Assembly: GCF_028532485.1 (NCBI RefSeq)
Contig: NZ_CP116942.1
Coordinates: 1,860,001 to 1,924,000, forward strand
Length of the DNA stretch: 64,000 bases
Direction: 5' to 3'
Source: Iamia majanohamensis
Lineage (GTDB): Bacteria > Actinomycetota > Acidimicrobiia > Acidimicrobiales > Iamiaceae
This document shows positions 38,576 to 46,776 of the stretch, one piece after another. The first letter of the stretch is position 1. The number at the start of each line of letters is the position of its first letter. The notes below the pieces were generated by a model. That model worked only from the letters and a program-made list of their open reading frames with translations. It was not told the DNA's origin and did not search any database. The position numbers and the translations under genes were made by a program.

Positions 38576-39634
38576 TCAGGCGCTGCGGGGGAGGCGGGCC
38601 TCGTCCCAGCCCAGCAGGGCCACGCCCGCGGCCGCCGCGTAGCGGTCGGTCATGCCGCTGACGTGGCGCACGGCGGCGGCGACGGTGGCGGGCTCGCCGG
38701 GCACCAGGCCGGCACCGTCGGCCCCGATGGTGGCGGGGTGGGCGATGTGGTGCTCGGTGAGGGCGGTGATGAGGCGGGCGGCCCGGTCGGCCTGGCGGAC
38801 GGCCTCGGGCCGCAGGTAGATCCGCTCGTAGTTGAAGGCCCGGAAGGCGGCCAGGGCGTCGGCCTCGGGCCGGCGCAGGGCGACCGTCCCGGTGTCGGCG
38901 ATGGTCTCGACCATGGCGGTGATGAAGCGGTGCAGCTGGGTCCGACGGTCGCGGCCGACCACCGAGCTGACCGCGTCGGGCAGGTCGCCGGGACGCACGA
39001 CGCCGGCGGCGACGGCGTCCTCGAAGTCGTGGCAGACGTAGGCGATGCGGTCGGCCCAGGCCACCACCTCGCCCTCCGCCGTGGTCGGGGCCGGGCGGTT
39101 CCACGAGTGGTTGCGGATGGCGTCGAGGGTCTCGGCGCACAGGTTGAGCGGCTCCAGCACCACGTCGGCCCCGTAGACGGCGTGGTGGTACCCGCCGTCG
39201 AGGAAGGGGGAGAGGGCCCCCTCCGAGGCGTGGCCCGCGGGCCCGTGGCCGCAGTCGTGGCCGGTGGCGGCCGCCGCGGTGAGGGCGGTGTCGAGCCCCA
39301 CCGGTCGGGCGATGCTCACCGCCACCTGGCACACCTCGATGGCGTGGGTGAGGCGGGTCCGGAGGTGGTCGTCGTCCGGCGCGACGAACACCTGGCACTT
39401 CCCGGCCAGGCGACGGAAGGCCTTGGAGTGCTGGATGCGGTCGAGGTCGCGCTCGAAGCAGGTGCGGAAGCGGTCCGGGTCCTCGGCCACCGCCCGGCGG
39501 CCCGCGCCCTCGGCCCGGGCCGCCCCGGGGGCGGGCGGCGGGGTGGCGCCCTGCTCGCGCCGGGCGCGCTCGGCCAGGTCGAGCCCGGGCGGGCCGACCG
39601 GCAGCGGTGCGTGGGCGACGGTGACGTCCTCCAT
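38576..39634 (-). CDS. dgt: dNTP triphosphohydrolase (dGTPase family, HD domain)
   Basis: The product has 352 residues. It hydrolyses dNTPs to nucleosides and triphosphate. The HD metal site is His97 (RLTHAIEV), His126-Asp127 (GHDCGHGP) and Asp195 (WADRIAY). The N-terminal RDLDRIQHSKAFRRLAGKCQVF motif is specific for this family. ATG at 39634 is chosen over an in-frame ATG at 39667 because TAGGGT lies seven bases upstream of it. It sits between two Tad gene sets, with which it has no obvious functional link. Confidence 0.95.
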   Translation of the reverse strand: MEDVTVAHAPLPVGPPGLDLAERARREQGATPPPAPGAARAEGAGRRAVAEDPDRFRTCFERDLDRIQHSKAFRRLAGKCQVFVAPDDDHLRTRLTHAIEVCQVAVSIARPVGLDTALTAAAATGHDCGHGPAGHASEGALSPFLDGGYHHAVYGADVVLEPLNLCAETLDAIRNHSWNRPAPTTAEGEVVAWADRIAYVCHDFEDAVAAGVVRPGDLPDAVSSVVGRDRRTQLHRFITAMVETIADTGTVALRRPEADALAAFRAFNYERIYLRPEAVRQADRAARLITALTEHHIAHPATIGADGAGLVPGEPATVAAAVRHVSGMTDRYAAAAGVALLGWDEARLPRSA

Positions 39635-39641
39635 CGCCCCC

Positions 39642-39647
39642 ACCCTA
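39642..39647 (-). promoter_or_regulatory. -10 hexamer TAGGGT for dgt (leaderless)
   Basis: On the minus strand the hexamer ends seven bases before the ATG at 39634. Confidence 0.55.
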
Positions 39648-39709
39648 CGGACGTCCTGTGACAGCACCGGTGATGGTGCCCGTGCCCTGCGGCGGCGCCT
39701 GCCACACAG

Positions 39710-39738
39710 CGTGAGATTTCTCGCCGCAGAACCTCACG
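39710..39738. promoter_or_regulatory. Inverted repeat CGTGAG ... CTCACG upstream of plus-strand Tad genes
   Basis: Two 6-bp arms separated by 17 bases lie about 55 bases before the first Tad gene. They could be an operator for the Tad operon. No clear -10 was identified. Confidence 0.25.
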
Positions 39739-39790
39739 GAGGGCGAGGAACGGCCGATGGGGAGGGCGCGAGGGGCGCGACGAGAGAAGG

Positions 39791-40405
39791 ATGCCGATGC
39801 TGTTGCTGCACCGCCGCCGGCGCCACCTCGCTCGCTCCCAGCCGGGCGACCGGAGCCGGGGAGCGGTCCTGGTGGAGGCGGCCTTCATCACCCCGCTCTT
39901 CTTCGTGCTCGTGCTAGGCATCATCGAGTTCAGCCTGGCCATGAACGACGACCTGGCCCTGGCCCACTCGGTCCGGGCGGGGAGCCGGGTGGCGAGCGCG
40001 TCGGGCAACGACGTCTACGCCGACTACGGCATCCTCCAGGCGATCAAGCGGGAGAGCGCGGCCCTGGGCGAGGACAAGATCGAGCGCATCGTCGTCTACG
40101 AGGCCACCGGGCCCGGCGAGGGGCCCACCGACACCTGCAAGGGGGGCACGCCGTCGTCGATCTGCAACGTCTACGACGCGGCCGACCTCACGCTGGACAA
40201 GGACAAGTTCGGCTGCCGGGAGGTCGAGGAGCTCGACAAGTACTGGTGCCCGACCGATCGCAAGGTCTCGCTGGCCGCCGGGGGGACGGACTACGTCGGC
40301 GTGTGGATGCAGGTCCGCCACCCGTACGTCACCCGGATGTTCGGCCGCGCCGTCACCCTGACCGACCAGTCCGTGATCCGCCTCGAGCCCCGGGTGAAGG
40401 CGTGA
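39791..40405 (+). CDS. TadE-like pseudopilin
   Basis: The product has 204 residues. A basic leader (HRRRRHLARSQPGDRSRG) precedes AVLVEAAFITPLFFVLVLGIIEFSLAMNDDLALAHSVRAGSR, a classic TadE segment. The exported part has four cysteines. The second ATG (39797) has AGAAGG six bases upstream and may be the real start. The stop overlaps the next gene (GTGA). Confidence 0.88.
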   Translation: MPMLLLHRRRRHLARSQPGDRSRGAVLVEAAFITPLFFVLVLGIIEFSLAMNDDLALAHSVRAGSRVASASGNDVYADYGILQAIKRESAALGEDKIERIVVYEATGPGEGPTDTCKGGTPSSICNVYDAADLTLDKDKFGCREVEELDKYWCPTDRKVSLAAGGTDYVGVWMQVRHPYVTRMFGRAVTLTDQSVIRLEPRVKA

Positions 40406-40995
40406 CCCGCCTCCGACGGGCGCGGGCGGAGGGCGAACGCGGTGCCGCGCTCGTCGAGTTCGCCATGGTGGCGCTCATCCTCATCCTGCTCGCCGCCGGG
40501 GCCTACGACTTCGGCATCGGGTGGCGCACCGGGCTGGCCGTGAACGAGGGGGCCCGGGCCGGCGCCCGCGTCGGCTCCAGCCAGGGGGCCAAGGTCGAGG
40601 CCGACTTCGCCCTCCTCAGCAGCGCCAAGGCCGCTCTCGACTCCAGCGGCGTCCTCGAGGAGGTCACCCGCGTCGTCATCTACCGGGCCAACGGCTCGGA
40701 CGGGAAGGTGCCGGCCGTGTGCACCAACAGCAACGCAGGGACCTGCAACATCCTCTCGGGCGCCCAGCTCCGTGCCCTCCCGAACTCCTCCAGCGGGGCG
40801 ATCAACAGCAACGGGTGCGTGACCAACTCGATCCGTCGCAGCTGGTGCCCGACGACGCGCAAGGACGTGCAGATCGAGGCGGACTACATCGGCGTGTGGA
40901 TCCAGCTCGAGCACCCCTACACCTTCGACCTCATCGGCGACTCCGTGACCATCGAGCGGGAGGCGGTCATGCGCCTCGAACCCCAGGAGAGCTGA
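40402..40995 (+). CDS. TadE-like pseudopilin
   Basis: The product has 197 residues. The leader TRLRRARAEGERG is followed by AALVEFAMVALILILLAAGAYDFGIGWRTGLAVNEGARAGAR, the pilin-like segment with the conserved Glu. It is clearly a paralogue of the gene before it, with the same C-terminal plan (CPTTRKD versus CPTDRK, YIGVWIQLEHPYTFD versus YVGVWMQVRHPYVTR). GTG start, coupled by a 4-base overlap to the upstream gene. Confidence 0.88.
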   Translation: MTRLRRARAEGERGAALVEFAMVALILILLAAGAYDFGIGWRTGLAVNEGARAGARVGSSQGAKVEADFALLSSAKAALDSSGVLEEVTRVVIYRANGSDGKVPAVCTNSNAGTCNILSGAQLRALPNSSSGAINSNGCVTNSIRRSWCPTTRKDVQIEADYIGVWIQLEHPYTFDLIGDSVTIEREAVMRLEPQES

Positions 40996-40996
40996 C

Positions 40997-42544
40997 ATGC
41001 GCGTGCGACACCACCGAGCAGCGTCCCGGCTGGCCACGACCGAGTGGAGCCGCCGGCGCCGCCAGGGCGGCTACATCCTGGTCAAGTTCGCCCTCCTCCT
41101 GATCCCCCTCATGCTGATGGCGGGCCTGTCCATCGACGTGGGCTACTGGTACAACCGCACCTCGGACCTGCAGAAGGCGGCCGACGCGGCGGCCCTGGCC
41201 GGCGTGGTCTGGCTCCCCGACGTCGACGAGGCGAAGACCCAGGCCCGGGCTGCGGCCACCCGCAACGGGTTCACCAACGGCGTCGACGGCATCACCGTGC
41301 AGGTCGAGAAGGTCGCAGGGACGACCCGGCAGCTGCGGGTCACCATCGCCGACCCCGCCGTGGGCAGCTTCTTCTTCGAGAACCTCGGCGGCAACACGAT
41401 CGACCTGTCGCGCTCGGCCACGGCCGAGTACGTGCTGCCCGTGCCCCTCGGCAGCCCCGAGGACCGCTTCGGCGGCACGCCCTACTCCGACCCGAGCTAC
41501 CCGGCGGCGAAGCAGGCGAACCTGTGGGGCAACATCCACGGCCGCAAGACCGACAACTACAAGGGCGACGCCTACGCCCCGGAGTGCCGGGGGAGCGACA
41601 ACTGCTCCGGTCAGTCGAACCCCGACCACCGGGACAGCGGCTACCTCTACGCCATCGATGTCGCCGAGGGCACCTACGCCTTCGGGGTGGAGATCTTCGA
41701 CGCCGGGCTGTACGACCGCGGCAGCGACGAGTCCGTCGCCACGGGCGACCGGCGGTACACGACCAACGGGTCGACGACCACCCGCTGGACGATGTACGCG
41801 GCCGACGAGACCGAGCTCGACGTGAGCGACAACCCCACGGCGAGGTCCGAGGGCATCTGCATCGGCGGCAGCTACGGCAACGGCGACTTCGAGATCGCCC
41901 AGGGCGCGGATGCGACCACCTACAAGGACAAGTGGCAATACATCTGCGGCGTCACCAACCCGAAGCCCGGCCGGTACCTGCTGCGGGTCGAGACCCTCGG
42001 CAACGGCTCGGCGGCCAACCGCTACGCCATCCGGGTGCCCACGATCGGGGGCAGCGCCCGCATCTCGGCCTACGGCGACTTCTCCATGTACAACAACATC
42101 GAGGGTGGCAGCGCCAGCTTCTACCTCGCCGAGGTCGGGCCCGAGCACCGGGGGAAGACCCTGGAGCTGCGCATGTACGACCCCGGGGAGGTCTCGGCGA
42201 GCGGCAGCCTGCCCGGCAACGGCACCATGAGGGTCCTGCCCCCGACCGGCACCTCGCCGGCGTGCCGGGCCTCGTCGGACTCACCCAACCGGACCTTCAC
42301 CAACGGCGCCACCCTGAGCGACTGCAAGTTCACGACCGCGAGCAACGGCAGCGCCAAGTTCAACGGCTACTGGGTGAACCTCTCCATCAAGCTGCCCAAC
42401 AACTACTCCTGCACGCCGGGCACGCTCCCGGGCTGCTGGTGGCGGATCCGCTACGACATCCAGGGCCAGGGCAACGACACGACGACCTGGGCGGCCCAGA
42501 TCATCGGCGACCCGGTGCACCTCATCGAGGAGGACGTGTCCTGA
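40997..42544 (+). CDS. TadG-like pilus-associated protein with large exported domain
   Basis: The product has 515 residues. After a basic leader come YILVKFALLLIPLMLMAGLSIDVGYWYNRTSDLQKAADAAALAGV, the Tad-like N-terminal segment; the usual Glu is Lys here (LVKFA), which may mean it is not processed like the TadE proteins. The remaining 430 residues are exported, rich in Gly, Ser, Tyr and Asn, and resemble bacterial beta-sandwich (pre-peptidase-like) domains in pattern only. It starts one base after the previous stop, so the three Tad genes form one operon. Base use is a little richer in A and T than the neighbours. Confidence 0.83.
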   Translation: MRVRHHRAASRLATTEWSRRRRQGGYILVKFALLLIPLMLMAGLSIDVGYWYNRTSDLQKAADAAALAGVVWLPDVDEAKTQARAAATRNGFTNGVDGITVQVEKVAGTTRQLRVTIADPAVGSFFFENLGGNTIDLSRSATAEYVLPVPLGSPEDRFGGTPYSDPSYPAAKQANLWGNIHGRKTDNYKGDAYAPECRGSDNCSGQSNPDHRDSGYLYAIDVAEGTYAFGVEIFDAGLYDRGSDESVATGDRRYTTNGSTTTRWTMYAADETELDVSDNPTARSEGICIGGSYGNGDFEIAQGADATTYKDKWQYICGVTNPKPGRYLLRVETLGNGSAANRYAIRVPTIGGSARISAYGDFSMYNNIEGGSASFYLAEVGPEHRGKTLELRMYDPGEVSASGSLPGNGTMRVLPPTGTSPACRASSDSPNRTFTNGATLSDCKFTTASNGSAKFNGYWVNLSIKLPNNYSCTPGTLPGCWWRIRYDIQGQGNDTTTWAAQIIGDPVHLIEEDVS

Positions 42545-42555
42545 CCCGCCGGGCC

Positions 42556-42561
42556 TAGTCT
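42556..42561 (+). promoter_or_regulatory. -10 hexamer TAGTCT for obg (leaderless)
   Basis: The hexamer is six bases before the GTG at 42568 and only 12 bases after the TadG stop. Confidence 0.55.
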
Positions 42562-42567
42562 CGACGG

Positions 42568-43824
42568 GTGTCCGCCTTCGTCGATCGCGCCCAGCTCCAC
42601 GCGCGCGGCGGCGACGGGGGCGCCGGCGCGGTGTCGGTCCGCCGCGAGGCCCACGTGCCCCGAGGCGGCCCCGACGGCGGCGACGGCGGCCACGGTGGCG
42701 ACGTGTGGCTGGTGGCCGACCACAACGTGGCCTCCCTCCTGGCCTTCCGCGACCACCCGCACCGCCGGGCCACCTCCGGCACCCACGGCGCAGGCAAGCG
42801 ACGCCACGGCCGGACCGGCGACGACCTCGAGGTGGCGGTGCCCCCGGGGACGACCGTGCGGACCGGTGACGGCGAGGTCCTGGCCGACCTGACCACCTCC
42901 GGCGATCGCTGGCTCGCGGCCCGGGGCGGGCAGGGCGGCCGGGGCAACGCCCGGTTCCTCTCCAACCGCCGCCGGGCGCCCAGCTTCGCCGAGCAGGGTG
43001 AGGAGGGCGAGGAGCGCTGGCTGGAGCTCGAGCTGCGGCTCCTGGCCGACGTCGCCCTCGTCGGCTTCCCCAACGTGGGCAAGAGCACCCTCATCTCTCG
43101 CATCTCGGCGGCCAAGCCCCGCATCGCCGACTACCCGTTCACCACCCTCGAGCCCAACCTGGGCGTCGTCCGGGTCGAGGAGGGGCGGGAGCTGGTGGTG
43201 GCCGACATCCCCGGCCTCATCGAGGGGGCCAGCGAGGGGCGGGGCCTGGGCCTCCAGTTCCTCCGCCACGTCGAGCGGGCCCGGGTCCTCGCCGTCCTCG
43301 TCGACCTCTCGCCCCTCGCGCCCCACCCGCCGGCCGAGCAGGAGCGCATCCTCCTCGAGGAGCTGGAGGCCTACCAGCCCGACCTGGTGGAGCGGCCCCG
43401 GGTGCTGGTCGGCTCCCGGGCCGACATGGCCGAGCCCGCGCCCGACACCCCGCCGTGCGACCACGTCATCTCCGCCGTCACCGGCGACGGCCTCGACGCC
43501 CTGGTCGGCCACCTGGCCGGGCTGGTCGGCGAGGCCCGTGCCGTCGAGCCCCGCAGCGAGGGCTTCGTGGTCCACAGGCCGGCGCCCGTCGGCATCAGCG
43601 TCGAGCGGGACGAGGACGGCGCGCTGCGGGTGCACGGACGGGCCGCCGAGCGGGCCGTGGCCCTCTCCGACGTGTCGAGCCCGGACGCCCAGGCCTACGT
43701 GCGCGAGCGCCTCGACCGCCTCGGCGTGACCAAGGGGCTGGTGCGGGCCGGGGCCAAGGCCGGCGACGAGGTGCGCATCGGCGGCTTCTCCTTCGACTAC
43801 GTCCCCGACGACGAGTCGGGCTGA
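42568..43824 (+). CDS. obgE: GTPase Obg/CgtA
   Basis: The product has 418 residues. The glycine-rich Obg fold covers residues 1-155 (GGDGGAGAVSVRREAHVPRGGPDGGDGGHGGDVWL). The G domain has G1 GFPNVGKST, G2 FTTLEPNLG and G3 DIPGLIEGA. The C-terminal OCT domain ends in VRIGGFSFDYVPD. The G4 motif, normally NKxD, reads GSRAD at residues 282-286, while G5 (ISAVTGDG) is normal. Obg is an essential GTPase in late 50S assembly. The loss of the G4 Asn-Lys could change nucleotide affinity or specificity; the Asp is kept. proB follows after 292 bases. Confidence 0.94.
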   Translation: MSAFVDRAQLHARGGDGGAGAVSVRREAHVPRGGPDGGDGGHGGDVWLVADHNVASLLAFRDHPHRRATSGTHGAGKRRHGRTGDDLEVAVPPGTTVRTGDGEVLADLTTSGDRWLAARGGQGGRGNARFLSNRRRAPSFAEQGEEGEERWLELELRLLADVALVGFPNVGKSTLISRISAAKPRIADYPFTTLEPNLGVVRVEEGRELVVADIPGLIEGASEGRGLGLQFLRHVERARVLAVLVDLSPLAPHPPAEQERILLEELEAYQPDLVERPRVLVGSRADMAEPAPDTPPCDHVISAVTGDGLDALVGHLAGLVGEARAVEPRSEGFVVHRPAPVGISVERDEDGALRVHGRAAERAVALSDVSSPDAQAYVRERLDRLGVTKGLVRAGAKAGDEVRIGGFSFDYVPDDESG

Positions 43825-43862
43825 CCCCTGGGACCGCCGTCCGGGCCGACCACGCGAGCCGG

Positions 43863-44120
43863 GTGATCACCGTCCGCAGGATCGTGGTGAGGACGGGACC
43901 GCCGGCGGCGACCAGGCCCGGGGGCCTCCGCGACGCCGAGGTCCCCCTCCGCCTCGGTGAGGGGACCGAGGTCGACGCGGTGCCGGGTCCCGCCGGTGCG
44001 GCCGGCTGCGACCTCCCGGCGCCACCCCGCTCGCCCGGGCCGGTCGGCCTTCTCGTTCGACGGGGGTCCGGCCTGCGGGCCAGGCTGCCGGTCGTGACCG
44101 CAGCGGACCCCGCCCGATGA
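43863..44120 (+). CDS. Possible small hypothetical protein between obg and proB
   Basis: From a GTG at 43863 a frame of 85 codons ends in a TGA that overlaps the proB ATG (ATGA), the coupling seen at many real gene junctions here. The predicted product (ITVRRIVVRTG at the start, many Gly, Ala and Pro) has no recognised family. The 292-base gap is otherwise unexplained. Weak support only. Confidence 0.3.
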   Translation: MITVRRIVVRTGPPAATRPGGLRDAEVPLRLGEGTEVDAVPGPAGAAGCDLPAPPRSPGPVGLLVRRGSGLRARLPVVTAADPAR

Positions 44121-45268
44121 CGAGCGACGTCGCCGCGCCGGGCGGCGCCGGAACCGGGCCCGTCGGCGGGCGCCGGACCGTCGTGGTGAAGGTCGGCTCG
44201 TCGTCGCTCACCGACGAGGCCGGCGCCATCGACGAGGACGCGGTGGCCAAGGTGTGCGCCGAGATCGCCACCGCCCGGGCGGCCGGGCACCGGGTGGTGG
44301 CGGTGAGCTCGGGGGCCATCGCCTCGGGCCTGCCCGTGCTGGGCCTCGACGGCGCCCGACCCCGTGACCCGGTGACCCTCCAGGCCGTGTCCGCCGTGGG
44401 CCAGAGCCGGCTGATGGGGGTGTGGGACCGCCACCTCGCGGCCCACGACCTCGTGGGGGGCCAGGTCCTCCTCGCCCCGCTCGACTTCGCCGTGCGGGAC
44501 CAGTACCTCCACGCCCGCGCCACCCTGGGCCGCCTGCTCGAGCTCGACGTCGTCCCCATCGTCAACGAGAACGACGCCATCGCCGACGACGAGATCCGCT
44601 TCGGCGACAACGACCGCATCGCCGCCCTCGTCGCCCACCTCGTCGGCGCCGAGGCCCTGGTGCTGCTCACCGACACCCCGGGGCTGCTCACCGCCGATCC
44701 CCGCTTCGACTCCGACGCCTCGTTGATCGAGGAGATCCTCGAGGTCGACCAGCACATGGAGGCGCTGGCCGGTGGGGCGGGCACGGCGCGGGGGAGCGGG
44801 GGCATGGCCACCAAGCTGGCCGCGGCCAAGATCGCCTCGTGGTCGGGGGTGCGCACCGTGATCGCCGCCGCCGACCGCCCCGGCGTGGTCGCCGACGCCA
44901 TGGCCGACGTGGCCGGCGTGGGCACCGTGGTCCGGCCCCGGACCCGGCGGCTGACGGCGCGGAAGCTGTGGATCGCCTTCGCGGTGGGCTCCAGCGGCAC
45001 CGTGGTGGTCGACGCCGGCGCCCGGCGGGCGCTGGAGGCCGACGGGCGATCCCTCCTGCCCGCCGGCGTCCGGGGCGCCGAGGGCCGCTTCGCCCCCGGT
45101 GCCGCGGTCGAGGTGGCCGACGAGGACGGCGCCGTGTTCGCCAAGGGCATCGTGGCCCTCGGCGTCGAAGCCCTGCGGTCCGTGGCCGGCGTCCGCACGG
45201 CGGACCTGCCCGAGGGCACCCCCCACGAGGTCATCCACCGCGACGACCTCGTCGTCCTCCCCGCCTGA
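44117..45268 (+). CDS. proB: Glutamate 5-kinase with PUA domain
   Basis: The product has 383 residues and catalyses the first step of proline synthesis (ATP + glutamate to glutamyl-5-phosphate). The amino-acid kinase domain has VVKVGSSSLTD, VSSGAIASG, PIVNENDAIADDEIRFGDND and GSGGMATKLAAAKIAS. A PUA domain occupies residues about 285-375. An extra 18 residues precede the family start. The second enzyme, ProA, is encoded 11.5 kb downstream instead of next door. Confidence 0.95.
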   Translation: MTSDVAAPGGAGTGPVGGRRTVVVKVGSSSLTDEAGAIDEDAVAKVCAEIATARAAGHRVVAVSSGAIASGLPVLGLDGARPRDPVTLQAVSAVGQSRLMGVWDRHLAAHDLVGGQVLLAPLDFAVRDQYLHARATLGRLLELDVVPIVNENDAIADDEIRFGDNDRIAALVAHLVGAEALVLLTDTPGLLTADPRFDSDASLIEEILEVDQHMEALAGGAGTARGSGGMATKLAAAKIASWSGVRTVIAAADRPGVVADAMADVAGVGTVVRPRTRRLTARKLWIAFAVGSSGTVVVDAGARRALEADGRSLLPAGVRGAEGRFAPGAAVEVADEDGAVFAKGIVALGVEALRSVAGVRTADLPEGTPHEVIHRDDLVVLPA

Positions 45269-45304
45269 CCCCTCGACCTCCGAGGCCCCCGAGGCCCCGC
45301 ATCC

Positions 45305-45423
45305 GTCCTGGTCTGGAGATGTGCCCTCCAGGGCCTGATCGCAGACCAGAACGGTGCGAGGAACGGCGGCGTGCCGTTCTGGTCTGGAGATGCGCCCTGG
45401 ACGGCCCGATCGCAGACCAGAAC
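45305..45423. repeat. Palindrome pair, family B (GTTCTGGTCTG ... CAGACCAGAAC), upstream pair
   Basis: Two 48-bp units (45305-45352 and 45376-45423) have 11-bp inverted arms around a 26-base centre. The second unit is perfect; the first has one mismatch. The centre itself contains a short GCCC/GGGC inverted repeat. They lie in the 203-base gap before the AbiEi/DUF559-like gene. Confidence 0.85.
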
Positions 45424-45471
45424 GCCGCTGGCCGGGGCCGACTGTCACACCGCCGCGAGAGGATCTCCTGC

Positions 45472-46422
45472 ATGGACCCGATGATCGAACGGGCCATCGC
45501 CGAGCGGGCCTCCTCACAGCTCGGCCTCCTCACCAGATCCCAGGCCCGGAGCGCAGGCATGTCGGCCAAGAGCATCCGTCACCGTCTCGACTCCGGCGCG
45601 TGGCGTCTGGTCGGCAACAGCGTCCTCTGGCCCGCCGTGCTCGCCGACGGCGTCCACCTGCGGATCATGGCGGCCTGCCTCGACGTCGGCGGTGTGGCCT
45701 CGCATCGCACGGCGGCGTGGCTCGACGCACCCGAGCGGGTCCCACCACCTGATCCCCTCGAGGTGCTGCTGCGCAAGGGCGGGTCGGTGCGCACGACCCC
45801 GCTGGCGCGGACCCACCTCACCACGAGCCTCCCCGAGGACGACGTCCGCACGGTCGCCGGCATCCCCACGACCAGTGCGGCCCGAACACTGCTCGGCCTG
45901 GCGGGACTCGTCCCCGCCGAGATCTCGTACAGCTCCTTCACGGGCTCGGTCGAGGAGGCCGTGCGGGCCGGGAGGGCATCGGATCGGTGGCTCTGGTGGC
46001 TGCTGGAGGAGCGACGCTGCCGGGGGCGCGACGGGGTCCGTGTGCTCGAGTCCGTCCTGGCCGAGCGAGCCCGCCTGGGTCCCACCGAGAGCTGGCTGGA
46101 GCGCGAGGCACTGCGCGTCCTCGAGGCGGCCGGCCTGCCACTCCCGACGGTCCAGCACGTGGTGCGCCGGCAGGGGGCGTTCGTGTCTCGGGTGGACCTC
46201 GCCTACGTCGCCGAGCGGGTGCTGATCGAGGTCGAGGGCAAGGACCACGACGGCCACGTGCAGCGAGCCGTCGACGCCCACCAGCGCAACCAGGGCCAGC
46301 TGCTCGGCCACACGGTCCTCACCTACACCTACGAGCAGGTCGTCCGCAGCCCGCACGTCCTCGTGGCCGAGGTGCGCGAGGCGCTCCACCTGGCCTGGTC
46401 CCGCCGGGTCGCAGCGGCCTGA
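45472..46422 (+). CDS. AbiEi-type winged-helix protein with DUF559/Vsr-like C-terminal domain
   Basis: The product has 316 residues. Residues about 5-55 match the N-terminal winged helix of AbiEi antitoxin-like proteins (GLLTRSQARSAGMSAKSIRHRLDSGAWRLV). Residues about 205-316 resemble the DUF559/Vsr-like PD-(D/E)xK fold: Glu in the first helix (WLEREALRVLEAAGLPLP), then RVDLAYVAERVLIEVEGKDHD. It is a common orphan actinobacterial protein with no AbiEii toxin partner next to it. GAGAGGA precedes the ATG. Pairs of family-B palindromes lie on both sides. Whether it cuts DNA is not known. Confidence 0.75.
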   Translation: MDPMIERAIAERASSQLGLLTRSQARSAGMSAKSIRHRLDSGAWRLVGNSVLWPAVLADGVHLRIMAACLDVGGVASHRTAAWLDAPERVPPPDPLEVLLRKGGSVRTTPLARTHLTTSLPEDDVRTVAGIPTTSAARTLLGLAGLVPAEISYSSFTGSVEEAVRAGRASDRWLWWLLEERRCRGRDGVRVLESVLAERARLGPTESWLEREALRVLEAAGLPLPTVQHVVRRQGAFVSRVDLAYVAERVLIEVEGKDHDGHVQRAVDAHQRNQGQLLGHTVLTYTYEQVVRSPHVLVAEVREALHLAWSRRVAAA

Positions 46423-46531
46423 GCCCCGGGCCCTGGAGCCGGCGACCGCGCCGGGCTCACCGGTCCGACCCCGGCTCCCGCGAGCCCGATCCCACCGGTC
46501 CGGGGACGTGTCATGGCCGGGCGAGGTGGCT

Positions 46532-46704
46532 GTCCTGGTCTGGGATGACGCCCTTCGGGGCAGATCCTCAGACCAGGACCGCATCGGACCGGGGGCCGTC
46601 GATCGCGCGACCAGGACACGGGGCCCGAGGTCGCCATCGGTGGCGGGCGTCGTCCCGTTCTGGTCTGAGATCACGCCCTTCGGGGCCGGTCCTCAGACCA
46701 GAAG
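46532..46704. repeat. Palindrome pair, family B, downstream pair
   Basis: Units at 46532-46579 (GTCCTGGTCTG/CAGACCAGGAC, perfect) and 46657-46704 (GTTCTGGTCTG/CAGACCAGAAG, one mismatch) are 48 bp each with 26-base centres that contain GCCCTTCGGGGC. They occupy most of the 354-base gap 46423-46776, in which no gene is seen. Confidence 0.85.
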
Positions 46705-46776
46705 GGCGATGGCCCGTGGGCCGACGCCGAGGCGCCGGGGTCGACGCAGCCCCGGATGTGGGCCGGGGCGGGAGGG

